Notes under the pieces: generated by a model | Database searches by the model: none | What the model was told of the DNA's origin: nothing | What the model saw: only the letters and a program-made list of their open reading frames with translations | NCBI RefSeq assembly: GCF_001550095.1 | Contig: NZ_LRUC01000020.1 | Coordinates: 1 to 64,000, forward strand | Source: Celeribacter ethanolicus | GTDB taxonomy: Bacteria > Pseudomonadota > Alphaproteobacteria > Rhodobacterales > Rhodobacteraceae | DNA: 64,000 nucleotides | Direction of reading: 5' to 3' | Shown: positions 18,040 to 28,032 of the stretch, piece by piece | How positions within the stretch are numbered: position 1 is the stretch's first letter | How the letters are laid out: every line of letters begins with the position of its first letter | Made by a program: the position numbers and the translations under genes

Positions 18040-18065
18040 GATCATGTTGCAGAATGTGGGCGCGC

Positions 18066-18968
18066 TCAGGCGGTCAGCCCCTCCGGCTCCGCCAGCCCGT
18101 GCGTGCGGCAACAGGCGGTGAGCGTGTTGGCCAGAAGGCAGGCGATGGTCATCGGTCCGACGCCGCCCGGCACCGGCGTGATCGCACCTGCAACCTCTTT
18201 CGCCGCGTCGAAGTCCACATCGCCCACGAGCCGCGTCTTGCCCTCGCCTTTTTCCGGCGCCGGGATGCGGTTGATGCCCACGTCGATCACGGTCGCGCCC
18301 GGTTTGATCCAGTCGCCCTGCACGAAATTCGGACGCCCCACGGCGGCCACGACGATATCGGCGCGTTTGACCACCTCGGCGAGGTCTTTCGTGCGCGAGT
18401 GCGCGATGGTCACCGTGCAGCTATCTCCCAAAAGAAGCTGTGCCATCGGCTTGCCGACAATGTTCGACCGGCCGATCACCACCGCAGTCTTGCCCGACAA
18501 CTCGCCCAGATGATCGCGCAGCATCATCAGGCAGCCCAGAGGCGTGCAAGGCACCATGCTCTTTTGCCCGGTTCCCAGAAGCCCGACGTTGGAAATATGG
18601 AACCCGTCCACATCCTTCGCCGGGTCGATCGCGTTGATCACGAGGCTTTCGTTCAGATGCTTCGGAAGCGGCAGTTGCACAAGGATGCCATGCACCGCCT
18701 TGTCGCTGTTCAATTGTTCGATCAGTGCAAGAAGATCGGCCTCCGACGTGTCCGCAGGCAGTTTATGCTCGTAAGAGTGCATGCCGACCTCGACCGTCTG
18801 CTTGCCCTTCGAGCGCACATAGACCTCGGAGGCGGGATCGTCGCCAACCAGGACCACGGCAAGGCCGGGGGTCACACCCTGCGCTTCCTTGATCCGCGCC
18901 ACATGGGTCGCAACACGTTCGCGCACGGAGACTGCGAACGCCTTGCCGTCGATCAGGGTTGCCGTCAT
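18066..18968 (-). CDS. folD: Methylenetetrahydrofolate dehydrogenase/cyclohydrolase
   Basis: A 300-residue bifunctional cytosolic enzyme interconverting methylene-, methenyl- and 10-formyl-tetrahydrofolate. The catalytic lysine lies in YVRSKGKQT (about 50-58). The folate site has VQLPLPKHL and DVDGFH, and the NADP domain has [12 protein letters not shown]. It begins three bases after the chorismate mutase stop. In this genome it also serves the one-carbon flow from methylated amines (dmm genes and purU elsewhere in the window). Confidence 0.95.
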   Translation of the reverse strand: MTATLIDGKAFAVSVRERVATHVARIKEAQGVTPGLAVVLVGDDPASEVYVRSKGKQTVEVGMHSYEHKLPADTSEADLLALIEQLNSDKAVHGILVQLPLPKHLNESLVINAIDPAKDVDGFHISNVGLLGTGQKSMVPCTPLGCLMMLRDHLGELSGKTAVVIGRSNIVGKPMAQLLLGDSCTVTIAHSRTKDLAEVVKRADIVVAAVGRPNFVQGDWIKPGATVIDVGINRIPAPEKGEGKTRLVGDVDFDAAKEVAGAITPVPGGVGPMTIACLLANTLTACCRTHGLAEPEGLTA

Positions 18969-18971
18969 GTC

Positions 18972-19283
18972 CTACTCCTTCGTCTCACGCCCGAGCACAT
19001 GCTCTTCACGGGCAATCATCTCTTCGATCATCAAGGCCCACATCTGGCGCGCCAGAACCGGGTCGAACCCGCTCAGCCGAGCGCGAGCCTCCACCTTGTC
19101 GAGCACATCGAGCACCCGGGCTTCGATCCGCGCCGGAAGCCCCTCGCCCGGCTTGATCTCGGCCGCACGGTCGATATGCGCCTGACGCACAGACAGAAGA
19201 TCGACGAGCCTGCGGTCGAGTTCGTCGATCTGGCCGCGCAACTCGGCCATCGTACCGATCTCTTTCGGTGATTTCAGCATCAT
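18972..19283 (-). CDS. Chorismate mutase, AroQ class
   Basis: A 103-residue monofunctional chorismate mutase (chorismate to prephenate). The helical AroQ fold shows LRGQIDELDRRLVDLLSVR near 15-35, including the Arg of the active site. The ATG at 19283 has AAGGGA at good spacing; the ATG at 19289 has no space for it. It is in an operon with folD. Confidence 0.87.
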   Translation of the reverse strand: MMLKSPKEIGTMAELRGQIDELDRRLVDLLSVRQAHIDRAAEIKPGEGLPARIEARVLDVLDKVEARARLSGFDPVLARQMWALMIEEMIAREEHVLGRETKE

Positions 19284-19341
19284 AGTCATCCCTTGTGGGC
19301 CTTTCGCGGGCCTTTATCATGCCCGCGCCCTCAGCGAAAGC

Positions 19342-20115
19342 TCAGGCCTTGTGCAGCGTCACGAAGAGCCGCTTGAACGGGAACCAAGCCCGGCCCTGAC
19401 GGTCGATCGGATAGGCGGCGTTCAGCTCTGTGTCATAGGCGTCGAGATAGGCATCCAAACGCCCCTGCGCCCCGAAATGCTCGAGATAGGGGCGCAAATA
19501 GGTAGCCTGGGTGAAATGCCGCACCGGATGGCCGAAGGGCGCTTTGATCTCCTGCATATATTCCGTCATCCAGACCCGGACCTCACCGAAGGGCTCCAGA
19601 ATGCTGACATAGCTGCGCGGCGGCAGCACATTGGAATTCGCATCCGTATCGGGGAAGGCCTCCGGATCGAGACGGTTCGCCACTTCGCGCGCGAGCACAT
19701 GGGACGGCGCATCGTGCTGGCTCGGGACCTGCATGGCAAACCAGCCGCCGGGGGCGAGAAACTGCATCAGATGCGGCAGAACGCTGCGGTGATCCGGCAC
19801 CCAGTTCAGCGCCGCATTGGTGAAGATCAGCGCCAGATCGGCGCCAAGGTCCTGACTGGCAAGATCGCCGCTCCGCACTTCGGCATAGGCCCCCGTGGCT
19901 TCTGCCGCCTCACGCATCGCCTGCGACTGCTCGAGACCATATAGCGCATGGCCGGAAAAGCGGTCCGCCAGAAGACCGCCGACACCGCCCGAGCCACAGC
20001 CGAGATCCATGATCGCCCCGTCGGGAATCTCCCCCACGGCGGCGAGAAGATCGCGGGCGGGCAGAAGGCGCAGATCGTAATATTGCGCGTATTTCGTGGG
20101 GCTCCAGTCGCTCAT
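19342..20115 (-). CDS. tam: Trans-aconitate 2-methyltransferase
   Basis: A 257-residue SAM-dependent methyltransferase that esterifies trans-aconitate, a by-product that inhibits aconitase. It has the N-terminal WSPTKYAQYYDLR, the SAM motif MDLGCGSGGVGGLL (about 36-49), and the NAALNWVPDH motif typical of the family. The ATG at 20115 has a strong GAGGAG site that lies just beyond the ftsH terminator hairpin. Confidence 0.88.
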   Translation of the reverse strand: MSDWSPTKYAQYYDLRLLPARDLLAAVGEIPDGAIMDLGCGSGGVGGLLADRFSGHALYGLEQSQAMREAAEATGAYAEVRSGDLASQDLGADLALIFTNAALNWVPDHRSVLPHLMQFLAPGGWFAMQVPSQHDAPSHVLAREVANRLDPEAFPDTDANSNVLPPRSYVSILEPFGEVRVWMTEYMQEIKAPFGHPVRHFTQATYLRPYLEHFGAQGRLDAYLDAYDTELNAAYPIDRQGRAWFPFKRLFVTLHKA

Positions 20116-20131
20116 GCGGGTCTCCTCAAGC

Positions 20132-20160
20132 AAAAACCGCGCCCCGGAAAGGGACGCGGT
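20132..20160 (-). terminator. ftsH terminator
   Basis: A GC-rich inverted repeat (20136-20160; ACCGCG pairs with CGCGGT) ends in TTTTT on the - strand. It separates ftsH from tam, 24 bases after the ftsH stop. Confidence 0.85.
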
Positions 20161-20184
20161 CTCTGTCTAACAGGCTTTCGGGCC

Positions 20185-22095
20185 TCAGGCCATGGGTTCA
20201 GGCTCCATGCCGCCATCGCCTTTGGGCTTTTTCTTGGTCTTCGGGATCGCCGTGACCGACGCCTCACCGGATCCCCCGGAGCCGCCCTCGTCCTCGTCCG
20301 CCTGCGGCGGCAGACCGGCGATCACGCGTTTGATCTCTTCACCGGTGAGGGTTTCGTATTCCAGAAGCCCCTGCGCCAGTCGTTCCCATTCCTCTTCGTA
20401 TTCCGAGATGATGCGATACGCCTCGGCATAGCCTTCGTCGATGAAGCGTTTGACCTCTTCCTCGATCAGCTCCTTGGTATGGGCCGACACGGAGAGCCCC
20501 GTGGTGTTGCCCTGATAGCCCTCGGCAGCCTCGGCATAGTCGATGTTCCCGACCTTGTCGGACATGCCGTAGCGCATCACCATGGCACGCGCGAGTTGCG
20601 AGGCCTGCTGAATGTCGCCAACGGGGCCGGAGGACACTTCCTCTTCACCGTATTTGAAGATCTCGGCGGCTTTCCCAGCCATGGTCATGGCGATGCGCTG
20701 ACGCGCCTCGTCCTTGAAGAGCTGGAGCTTGTCCATTTCCGGCAGGCTCATCACCATCCCAAGCGCACCACCGCGCGGGATGATCGTCGCCTTGTAGACC
20801 GGATCGCATTTCGGCAGCTTGAGTCCGACGATGGCGTGACCGGCCTCGTGATAGGCGGTCTTTTCCTTTTGCTCGTCGGTCAGAACCATGGAGCGGCGCT
20901 CCGCCCCCATCATCACCTTGTCCTTGGCCTGTTCGAAATCTTCCATCGTCACCTGACGACGGCCGACACGGGCAGCCATGAGCGCAGCCTCGTTCACGAG
21001 GTTGGCAAGATCCGCGCCGGAGAAGCCGGGCGTGCCGCGCGCGATGATGCGCAGATCGACATCCGGGCCAAGCGGCACTTTGCGGGCATGGACGTTGAGG
21101 ATTTTCTCGCGGCCTTTGATGTCCGGGTTCGGCACAGTGATCTGCCGGTCGAAACGACCGGGACGCAGCAGTGCCGGATCGAGCACGTCACGACGGTTGG
21201 TCGCGGCAATGATGATCACGCCTTCGTTCGATTCAAAGCCATCCATCTCAACGAGCAGCTGGTTGAGTGTTTGCTCGCGCTCATCGTTCCCGCCGCCATA
21301 ACCGGCACCACGGTGACGACCGACCGCGTCGATCTCGTCGATGAACACGATACAGGGCGCATTCTTTTTGGCTTGTTCGAACATATCCCGAACACGCGAC
21401 GCACCGACACCCACGAACATTTCGACAAAGTCGGAACCGGAGATGGTGAAGAACGGCACGCCCGCCTCCCCCGCAATGGCCCGCGCCAGAAGCGTTTTAC
21501 CGGTGCCCGGAGGGCCCACGAGCAAAGCGCCTTTCGGGATTTTGCCGCCCAGAGCCGAGAATTTCTGCGGATTGCGCAGGAATTCGACGATCTCTTCCAG
21601 CTCTTCCTTGGCCTCGTCGATGCCCGCGACATCGTCAAAGGTGACGCGGCCTTGCTTTTCGGTCAACAGTTTCGCGCGCGATTTGCCAAAGCCCATCGCC
21701 CCGCCTTTGCCGCCGCCCTGCATCCGGTTCATGAAATAGATCCACACGCCGATGATCAGGAAAATTGGCAAGAAGGAGATGACGAACGGCATGATGCCGC
21801 TTTCTTCCTGCGGCTTGCCTTCGACGTTCACATCCTTGGCCAGAAGCTCGCTCACGAGGTTCTGATCGCCCGGGTTGATCGTATATTTCTGGCGGCTGTC
21901 CGCACCGGTGAAATAGACTTTCTCCCCGTCGACTTTGACAGAGGTGACCGTGCCGTCATCCACTTTCGTCATGAATTCGGAATAGGGGACGACTTCCGAC
22001 GACATGCTCGACTGATTGCCGCCCAGCACCTGAAACAGGGCCAGAACCAGCATCAAGAGCACGAGCCAGAAGGCAAGATTGCGTGCATTGCCCAA
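20185..22095 (-). CDS. ftsH: ATP-dependent zinc metalloprotease FtsH
   Basis: A membrane-bound AAA protease, 636 residues. I choose the TTG at 22095, because it has a perfect AAGGAG site at seven bases and gives the family start GNARNLAFW; an upstream GTG at 22122 lacks one. Membrane segments lie at about 5-25 and 103-121. The Walker A GPPGTGKT is at about 194-201, the SRH region has [17 protein letters not shown], and the zinc motif HEAGH is at about 416-420. A Gly/Ser and Lys-rich tail follows. It lies downstream of tilS. Confidence 0.95.
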   Translation of the reverse strand: MGNARNLAFWLVLLMLVLALFQVLGGNQSSMSSEVVPYSEFMTKVDDGTVTSVKVDGEKVYFTGADSRQKYTINPGDQNLVSELLAKDVNVEGKPQEESGIMPFVISFLPIFLIIGVWIYFMNRMQGGGKGGAMGFGKSRAKLLTEKQGRVTFDDVAGIDEAKEELEEIVEFLRNPQKFSALGGKIPKGALLVGPPGTGKTLLARAIAGEAGVPFFTISGSDFVEMFVGVGASRVRDMFEQAKKNAPCIVFIDEIDAVGRHRGAGYGGGNDEREQTLNQLLVEMDGFESNEGVIIIAATNRRDVLDPALLRPGRFDRQITVPNPDIKGREKILNVHARKVPLGPDVDLRIIARGTPGFSGADLANLVNEAALMAARVGRRQVTMEDFEQAKDKVMMGAERRSMVLTDEQKEKTAYHEAGHAIVGLKLPKCDPVYKATIIPRGGALGMVMSLPEMDKLQLFKDEARQRIAMTMAGKAAEIFKYGEEEVSSGPVGDIQQASQLARAMVMRYGMSDKVGNIDYAEAAEGYQGNTTGLSVSAHTKELIEEEVKRFIDEGYAEAYRIISEYEEEWERLAQGLLEYETLTGEEIKRVIAGLPPQADEDEGGSGGSGEASVTAIPKTKKKPKGDGGMEPEPMA

Positions 22096-22184
22096 AGGGG
22101 ATCTCCTTGATTGATCATTCACGCCCGACCGAACCCGGTCGCGCGCGCGGGGTTCCCTATAAAATAGGGATCATGAGGCCAAGT

Positions 22185-23444
22185 TCAATGCGATAAAAGC
22201 GCAGTATGGAAACCGCCCTTCGCCGGAACGAGACGCGCTGTCGCCGGACCGTGACCCGCCAGAGGGGCCGCGATCAGCGTATTGCCCACAAACAGCGCCG
22301 GAGACGCGATCAGGCTTTCACGCGGCGGCGCAGTCGCGGGCCGCTCGCCCAGTTGCAACAAGCCGTCTTCCCCCAACGCACGCACGATACCGTCTTGATT
22401 TTCAACGCTTTCGACAATCCAGCGCCCATCCCAAAGCGCGCCGGGCAAGGCCACGGTGCCCGCCACGGCGGCATGCTCGCGCGTGAGCCGAAAGCTCTCC
22501 TTGCCACCCAAAAGCCGCACGCCATGCAGCGTCGCATCGCGACCGCGCATCATCGCGGAGAGAAATTCCTGCAATTTCATGCCCCTTGGGCCGTAATCCG
22601 CCGAGGAAATCCACCGCAGGGCCGCTTCCACCAGACGCCGGTTCACCTCCGGCGCGCCCTCGGCAAACCGTCGCCGGTCGAGGATCAGATCGCCACGATC
22701 TTCGGTCACGCAATCGAGCGCATGGTCGTGAGTCGCAAAATCCAGAGCGGAACGCACCTGTGACAGGTGATCCATCACCCGCCCCACCACATGCGCATCA
22801 ATTCCGAGCTTCGTCAGTTCCGCCATCGCGCGCCGCGCCTTCACCCGCTCATAGGCCTCATCGTCATTCGACGGATCGTCCACCCAGGGCTCGCGCAGCT
22901 CCCGCAGATATTGCCGAAGCTCAAACCGTTCCTGCATCAACAGCGGCCGCACCCAGGTGATGCCGTCCGACACCCGCCGTCGCTGCATCCCCGTCAGCCC
23001 GTCGATCCCCGACGCCCGCGCCAGACGCATGAAAAACGTCTCCGCCTGATCGTCGGCGGTATGCGCCAGCGCGATGGTGGAAATCCCCTGCCCCTTGGCC
23101 CAGTCCGCCATGAGCCGATACCGCGCACGTCGCGCCGCGTCCTGAAGATTTCCGTCCGCCGTCTTCCCGGCCCAGTTCAATGTCGTGTGCCTGATCCGAA
23201 GCCGCTCGGACACCTCGGCCACGAACCGCGCTTCCTCTGCGGCCTCCGGGCGCAGCCCGTGGTTCACCGTCACCGCCTGAAGCCGCACTTTCTCTTCGCG
23301 CGCCCACTCACTCAGCAGATGCAGCAAAGCCATACTGTCTCCACCGCCGGAGACGGCCACGGCCAGATGATCGGGTTTCTCGAAGGCAAAGGCGGTGGCC
23401 ACGAAATGGCGCAACATCGCCCGGTTCGTCTCCACCCCGGTCAT
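22185..23444 (-). CDS. tilS: tRNA(Ile)-lysidine synthase
   Basis: A 419-residue ATP-dependent enzyme that converts the wobble C34 of the CAU tRNA-Ile to lysidine, so that it reads AUA. The PP-loop is AVSGGGDSMALLHLL (about 28-42). The ATG at 23444 lies four bases after the ybgF stop; upstream in-frame starts run into ybgF. It sits between the tol-pal genes and ftsH, a common arrangement. Confidence 0.93.
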   Translation of the reverse strand: MTGVETNRAMLRHFVATAFAFEKPDHLAVAVSGGGDSMALLHLLSEWAREEKVRLQAVTVNHGLRPEAAEEARFVAEVSERLRIRHTTLNWAGKTADGNLQDAARRARYRLMADWAKGQGISTIALAHTADDQAETFFMRLARASGIDGLTGMQRRRVSDGITWVRPLLMQERFELRQYLRELREPWVDDPSNDDEAYERVKARRAMAELTKLGIDAHVVGRVMDHLSQVRSALDFATHDHALDCVTEDRGDLILDRRRFAEGAPEVNRRLVEAALRWISSADYGPRGMKLQEFLSAMMRGRDATLHGVRLLGGKESFRLTREHAAVAGTVALPGALWDGRWIVESVENQDGIVRALGEDGLLQLGERPATAPPRESLIASPALFVGNTLIAAPLAGHGPATARLVPAKGGFHTALLSH

Positions 23445-23448
23445 GTGC

Positions 23449-24285
23449 TTACGGGCAGCCGAAGCCGCGCGCCTCCGTCGGAGCCTGCGCCGCAGCGGTC
23501 GACCCCGGGAAACGGGCACCAACCTCACCATACATGACACAGGCCTTGTCGGTCTGGCCCAGCTTGCCCAAAGCGCCCGCCAGTTTCAAAAGCGCATCGG
23601 GCGCGCGCTCGCCTTCCGGGTTGCCGGAGAAACTGTCGAGATAGGCCCGCGCCGCATTGGCGGTATCGCCCGCCGCCGTCAGAGCCTCGCCCCGCATGTA
23701 ATGCGCTTCGGCGGTCAGGTAACCGCCGGTGTAGGTCTGGGCAAAGGTGGCAAAAGCGTCGGCAGACGCCTGATACTGGCCTTGGTCATAAAGCGCCTTG
23801 GCGGCATCGAAATCGCTCTGTTCGGTCATGGCAAGATTGCTGCCGTCATCCATATTCGCCCCCGGTCCCGGAACGATCACATCTGTGGCCCCGGTCTCAG
23901 CGGTTTCACCGCCCAAAGGGCTCAGCGGCGGCAGGTTGCCGACATCGCAACCGCTCTCCAGCTCGCAAAGCCGGAAATTCAGGTCGTCCAACTGGTTGGT
24001 GCCGTCCTTGACCACCCGGTCGATGCGGAACTCCAACGCTTCGAGCTTCGCCGTCAGATTGGCCAGAGACGCCTCCATCAGATCGACGCGTTGAAGCGTA
24101 TCGGTACCCGCGAACTGCGTGTTCGGCGCGCCGGTGGTGGAGAGCTCGCGCTTGAGCTTGTTGATCTCGACGGACAGCACAGCCGCCTCCTGACGAATAT
24201 CCGCCAGCGTCTGCGCATCCTGCGCCCAGAGAGCACCGCCAACGCAGCTCAGCGCCAGCGCCGCGCCAAAGATCGTCGCTTTCAT
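23449..24285 (-). CDS. ybgF: Tol-Pal system protein CpoB (YbgF)
   Basis: A 278-residue periplasmic protein that coordinates outer-membrane constriction with septal peptidoglycan synthesis. It has a signal peptide ending ALWA, a coiled coil (about 25-110), and C-terminal TPR repeats (about 155-275; AKALYDQGQYQASADAFATF). It lies 20 bases after pal. Confidence 0.9.
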   Translation of the reverse strand: MKATIFGAALALSCVGGALWAQDAQTLADIRQEAAVLSVEINKLKRELSTTGAPNTQFAGTDTLQRVDLMEASLANLTAKLEALEFRIDRVVKDGTNQLDDLNFRLCELESGCDVGNLPPLSPLGGETAETGATDVIVPGPGANMDDGSNLAMTEQSDFDAAKALYDQGQYQASADAFATFAQTYTGGYLTAEAHYMRGEALTAAGDTANAARAYLDSFSGNPEGERAPDALLKLAGALGKLGQTDKACVMYGEVGARFPGSTAAAQAPTEARGFGCP

Positions 24286-24305
24286 CGCAAACTCTCCCTT
24301 TTCGC

Positions 24306-24836
24306 TTACATGCCTGCGCCAGCGGCGAGCACAGTCACCGCGCGACGGTTCTGGCTGTAGCAGCTTTCATCCGAACAGACGGCGAGCGGGCGCTCCTTGC
24401 CGTAGGGGATGGTTTTCAGGCGCGAGGGGGCGACGCCTTGGCTGATCAGGTAATCCTGAACCGAGGCGGCGCGGCGGGCGGAAAGCGCAAAGTTGTATTC
24501 GCGGGTGCCCTGTTCGTCGGCATGGCCTTCGATGATCGCGGTGTATCCCGGGTTGCTGTTCAGCCAGTTGGCCTGACCGGCCAGAATGGTGCGCGCCTCA
24601 TCCGAAACCGTAGATTGGTCCACGGCAAAAAGCACGCGGTCGCCCACGGTCTGGTTGAAATAGGCGATCGAGGTCGGATCGGACACCGACCCGTCCATCA
24701 GGCCATTGGCACCGACGCCATTGGCGGAAGAGCTGCCGTTGTTGCCGAAACGGCCGGGGTTGGTACAGGCGGAAAGGCCAAGGGCCGCGACAAGAAGAAA
24801 CGCGCGGGAGGCTTTGGAGGTCAGAAACTGGGACAT
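24306..24836 (-). CDS. pal: Peptidoglycan-associated lipoprotein
   Basis: A 176-residue outer-membrane lipoprotein that binds peptidoglycan and TolB. The ATG at 24836 gives a signal peptide with a GLSAC lipobox; in-frame sequence further upstream is non-coding in character. The OmpA-type domain (about 65-170) has FAVDQSTVS, IEGHADEQGTREYNFALSARRA and PYGKERP. It has its own 200-bp upstream region with repeats and a TATAGT box. Confidence 0.95.
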   Translation of the reverse strand: MSQFLTSKASRAFLLVAALGLSACTNPGRFGNNGSSSANGVGANGLMDGSVSDPTSIAYFNQTVGDRVLFAVDQSTVSDEARTILAGQANWLNSNPGYTAIIEGHADEQGTREYNFALSARRAASVQDYLISQGVAPSRLKTIPYGKERPLAVCSDESCYSQNRRAVTVLAAGAGM

Positions 24837-24875
24837 GGATGATCCTTTGGGAGGCTCGGAACTGCTCTGGTTTGG

Positions 24876-24881
24876 ACTATA
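24876..24881 (-). promoter_or_regulatory. Candidate -10 element of pal
   Basis: TATAGT on the - strand, 40 bases before the pal start. The matching -35 (TCCCCA) is poor, so the promoter may need an activator. A CCTCCCC/GGGGAGG hairpin overlaps the spacer. Confidence 0.35.
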
Positions 24882-24988
24882 GCAGCCTCCCCTGGACTTG
24901 GGGAGGGTGCAGAATTTCACTTAAACGTTTTGCCCATCCGGGCGGCGCAGACAACACATCGGTGCGCCATGCCCCCGTGGAACGGGGT

Positions 24989-25026
24989 CCGACAAAAGTC
25001 CGACGCAAGGCCGACACTTATCCGAC
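24989..25026. repeat. Four CCGAC direct repeats with an exact 11-bp period
   Basis: CCGAC begins at 24989, 25000, 25011 and 25022, with six unrelated bases between copies. Tandem direct repeats at 11 bp are the usual site form for OmpR/PhoB-family response regulators. The array lies between tolB and pal, about 150-190 bases before the pal start. The remainder of this 200-bp gap holds a small hairpin and the TATAGT box. Confidence 0.6.
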
Positions 25027-25035
25027 ACGCAAATT

Positions 25036-26373
25036 TCACTTCAACAGCGGCGACCAGGCCGGATCGGAAGCGCCCGCCGTGGTCGGCACACGTTTCAGGT
25101 TCCGCCCGGAAATGTCTACGGTGTAAAGCGCGCTTTCGCCGCCCGTGCCCTGACTTTCCCGGGTGAACATGATCACCCGGCCATTGGGCGCCCAGCTCGG
25201 GCCTTCGTCGAGGAAGGACGCGGTCAGCAGGCGCTCTTCAGAGCCGTCGGTGCGCATCACGCCGATGTGGAACCGACCCTGATTTTGTTTCGTGAAAGCA
25301 ATGAGATCACCGCGCGGAGACCACACCGGCGTGCCATAGCGCCCGATCCCCGAAGAGATCCGCCGCGCCTCACCGCCGCCCGCGGGCATGATATAAAGTT
25401 GCTGCGTGCCGGAACGGTCGGATTCGAACACGATCTGCGTACCATCGGGCGAAAAACTCGGCGCGGTCTCGATGGCAGGCGTGTTGGTCAGCCGGGTGAT
25501 CTGCGACGAGGCGATGTCCATACGGTAGAGATCGGTGTTCGACCCCGTGGACATGGAATAGACGATGGAGCGTCCGTCGGGCGAGAACCGCGGCGCAAAG
25601 GTCACGGATTCGGCCGGAACCGGCAGGCGCGTGCGCGTCACCGTGCCGACGTCGAGCATCATGATCTGCGGCGTGCCGGTTTCATAGGAGGTGTAGAGCA
25701 CCCGGTCGCCCGTGGGGGAAAAACGCGGTGCGAAGACGATGTAATGGTCGTCGGTCAGGTACTGAAGCCCCGCCCCATCGTAATCCATCACGCCTAGGCG
25801 TTTCTTGCGGTCGTTCTTCGGCCCGGTCTGCGACACGAAGACCACGCGGCTGTCGAAATAACCGCCCTCGCCGGTGATCCGGGAATAGACCACATCGGCC
25901 ACCTTATGCGCGATCCGGCGCCAGCTCGTGGTCGAACCGCCGAGTTGCAACCCGGAACCCAGCGGCGCTTCGGCATAGACGTCGAAGACCCGGAACTTGA
26001 CCGACAGGTTGCCCGCGCTGTCCATGCTCACAGCCCCGGTCACCAGCCCCTGCGCGTTGATCGCTTTCCAGTCGGCATATTGCACGGCAGCGCCGAAATT
26101 CGTCACCTGCGAGATATAGGCCGAGGACGGAATTTCCCGGAACAACCCGGTGCCCACGAGATCGGCGGCGATCACTTCGGAGATCTGCCGGGCATAATCG
26201 GCGGCCTGCGGCGTCTCGGCCACAAAATCCGGCAGGGCGAGCGGAAGGGGTTCGATCACACCGCGCGTGATGTCGAGTTTCAGCGGCCCCGGATCCTGCG
26301 CCAACGCAGGCGCAGTGCTCCCCAGGGACAGCGCGGCAACGGCAGCACAGGCAAAAGCGGTCAGGCGTTTCAT
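25036..26373 (-). CDS. tolB: Tol-Pal translocation protein TolB
   Basis: A 445-residue periplasmic beta-propeller that links Pal to the TolQRA motor. The signal peptide ends APALA. The N-terminal domain (about 30-170) is followed by WD40-like PD40 repeats such as [20 protein letters not shown]. The start overlaps the tolA stop by four bases. Confidence 0.95.
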   Translation of the reverse strand: MKRLTAFACAAVAALSLGSTAPALAQDPGPLKLDITRGVIEPLPLALPDFVAETPQAADYARQISEVIAADLVGTGLFREIPSSAYISQVTNFGAAVQYADWKAINAQGLVTGAVSMDSAGNLSVKFRVFDVYAEAPLGSGLQLGGSTTSWRRIAHKVADVVYSRITGEGGYFDSRVVFVSQTGPKNDRKKRLGVMDYDGAGLQYLTDDHYIVFAPRFSPTGDRVLYTSYETGTPQIMMLDVGTVTRTRLPVPAESVTFAPRFSPDGRSIVYSMSTGSNTDLYRMDIASSQITRLTNTPAIETAPSFSPDGTQIVFESDRSGTQQLYIMPAGGGEARRISSGIGRYGTPVWSPRGDLIAFTKQNQGRFHIGVMRTDGSEERLLTASFLDEGPSWAPNGRVIMFTRESQGTGGESALYTVDISGRNLKRVPTTAGASDPAWSPLLK

Positions 26374-27548
26374 TTAAACCTCATCTGTTCGGGATCGAAC
26401 GTCATTTCGATATTGCGCCAATGGGCATATTTTTCCACCGGCAAGGGGAATCCTTTAGCCCCACAGCGGATAATCGCGCGTCGGGCCACCTCGAAAGCGG
26501 CTGTCGCGCCCGCCTCCGTGCCGCCCGTGTGGGACAGGAGCTTGATGGAACCGCCTTGCGGGGTGCCGTCTTCATTCATCGCGACACTGACCGTGATCAC
26601 GGTGCGCATCGCATCGGTCGACATCGCGCCGACGTTCCAGCATTGCGACACGGCCACACGCATGCCCTCGCGCTCCCCTGCCGTGAGCGGTGGACCGACC
26701 GGACGTTCGGGGGCGGCGGGGCTTCCGACGCTCTCGGCGGCAAGGGCGGCGGCGGCCGCCGCTGCGGCTTCGGCCACGGCGTCGGAGCTGTCTTGTTTCG
26801 GCTCGGCTTCCGGCTCAGCCATCGGCGTGGCGGGTTTCGGCGTCTCCTGCGCCTTCTCCGCCGCTGCCGCCTGCGCCGCCAGATTGGCCGGGCGCGATTT
26901 CGGACGCGGCGAGGTCGACATACCCGAAGGCTTCTCGGCCTCGGTCACGATCTCTGTCGTCGTCTCCTGTGGCGCGGCTTCCTCGACCTTCTCTTCGACC
27001 ACCTCGGGGCTCTCGCTTTCCTCATTGGCGGCTTCGACCGGCGCATCGGAAATTTCCGGCTGCGGTTCGGGCGCAGTCACCACCTGATCGGCGATACGCG
27101 GCACCGGGCGTGGCGTCGGTTTGCGATCCGGAATGTCGGGCAGGCCCGCACCCGGATCCTCGAGCGAAATCTCCGGTTCGGCCTGCGGACTCGGCGGCGT
27201 CGGCTGCACCTCGACCGGCGGCGTCACAGCCTCCGGCGTGACGGGCTTCGGCTCGGGCGCGGTGGGCGGCGGTGTCTCCGGTGTACTCGGCGAGGGCTTC
27301 GTCTCTGCGGGCTGGCTCACTTCCGGCGCGCTTTCCGTTTCCGGCGCGCGCATCTCCGGGGCCACCTCATAAGTGTCGGGCGCCGTGCTCTGCGCCACGA
27401 GGGCGGCGTATTCGCTCTCGGAGATCAGCGCCACCTCCTGTACGGACACGTCCGAAGGCTCCTCGGGATGCAGGAACAGCCCCCCGAACAGCACATAGGC
27501 AATCAGGCCGATATGGCCCGCGCCGGAGATATATTGGCCCGCGTTCAC
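26370..27548 (-). CDS. tolA: TolA-like envelope-spanning protein
   Basis: A 392-residue protein starting with GTG, with an AAGGGG site. It has one N-terminal membrane segment (about 8-27), a long Pro/Glu/Ala-rich spacer (about 40-280) with an alanine-rich helical stretch, and a C-terminal TonB/TolA-like domain (about 295-390). It spans from the inner membrane to TolB/Pal. It sits between tolR and tolB. Confidence 0.88.
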   Translation of the reverse strand: MNAGQYISGAGHIGLIAYVLFGGLFLHPEEPSDVSVQEVALISESEYAALVAQSTAPDTYEVAPEMRAPETESAPEVSQPAETKPSPSTPETPPPTAPEPKPVTPEAVTPPVEVQPTPPSPQAEPEISLEDPGAGLPDIPDRKPTPRPVPRIADQVVTAPEPQPEISDAPVEAANEESESPEVVEEKVEEAAPQETTTEIVTEAEKPSGMSTSPRPKSRPANLAAQAAAAEKAQETPKPATPMAEPEAEPKQDSSDAVAEAAAAAAAALAAESVGSPAAPERPVGPPLTAGEREGMRVAVSQCWNVGAMSTDAMRTVITVSVAMNEDGTPQGGSIKLLSHTGGTEAGATAAFEVARRAIIRCGAKGFPLPVEKYAHWRNIEMTFDPEQMRFK

Positions 27549-27560
27549 GCGTTTTGCCCC

Positions 27561-28031
27561 TTAGTTTCCGGACCCGTCGAGACGTGGCCCGCCCTGCTCG
27601 GTCACAAGACCGATGGAGCGAAACCCGCCCGCGTTCAATGCTCCCATCACCTGAGCCACACGAGCGTAGGGCACCGATCCGTCGGCGCGCAGGAAGATTT
27701 TATCGTCCTGACGCTCGGCGGCGATGGCTTTGAGCTTGGTCACAAGATCCTCTTCGGGGGTCTCGTTCGCCATCAAGAGAACCTGCCCATCGGCGGTGAG
27801 CGTGATGGTCAGCGGTTCCTGTTCTTCCTGCGGCAGGGCCGTTGCCGCCGTTTCCGGCAGCTCGATGGGCACACCCACGGTCATCATCGGCGCGGCCACC
27901 ATGAAGATGATCAGCAAAACGAGCATGACGTCGACGAAAGGCGTGACGTTGATCTCGCTCATCGCGGCGGGGCGACGACGGCGCCCTCTGCGACCGCCTC
28001 CCCCCGATTTCTGAATGACACCGGCACCCAT
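27561..28031 (-). CDS. tolR: Tol-Pal motor protein TolR
   Basis: A 156-residue ExbD/TolR protein. The start at 28031 lies one base after the tolQ stop. The N-terminus is basic and glycine-rich. The single membrane helix (about 32-50) carries the proton-binding Asp in NVTPFVDVMLVLLIIFMV. The periplasmic domain follows. Confidence 0.93.
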   Translation of the reverse strand: MGAGVIQKSGGGGRRGRRRRPAAMSEINVTPFVDVMLVLLIIFMVAAPMMTVGVPIELPETAATALPQEEQEPLTITLTADGQVLLMANETPEEDLVTKLKAIAAERQDDKIFLRADGSVPYARVAQVMGALNAGGFRSIGLVTEQGGPRLDGSGN

Positions 28032-28032
28032 C

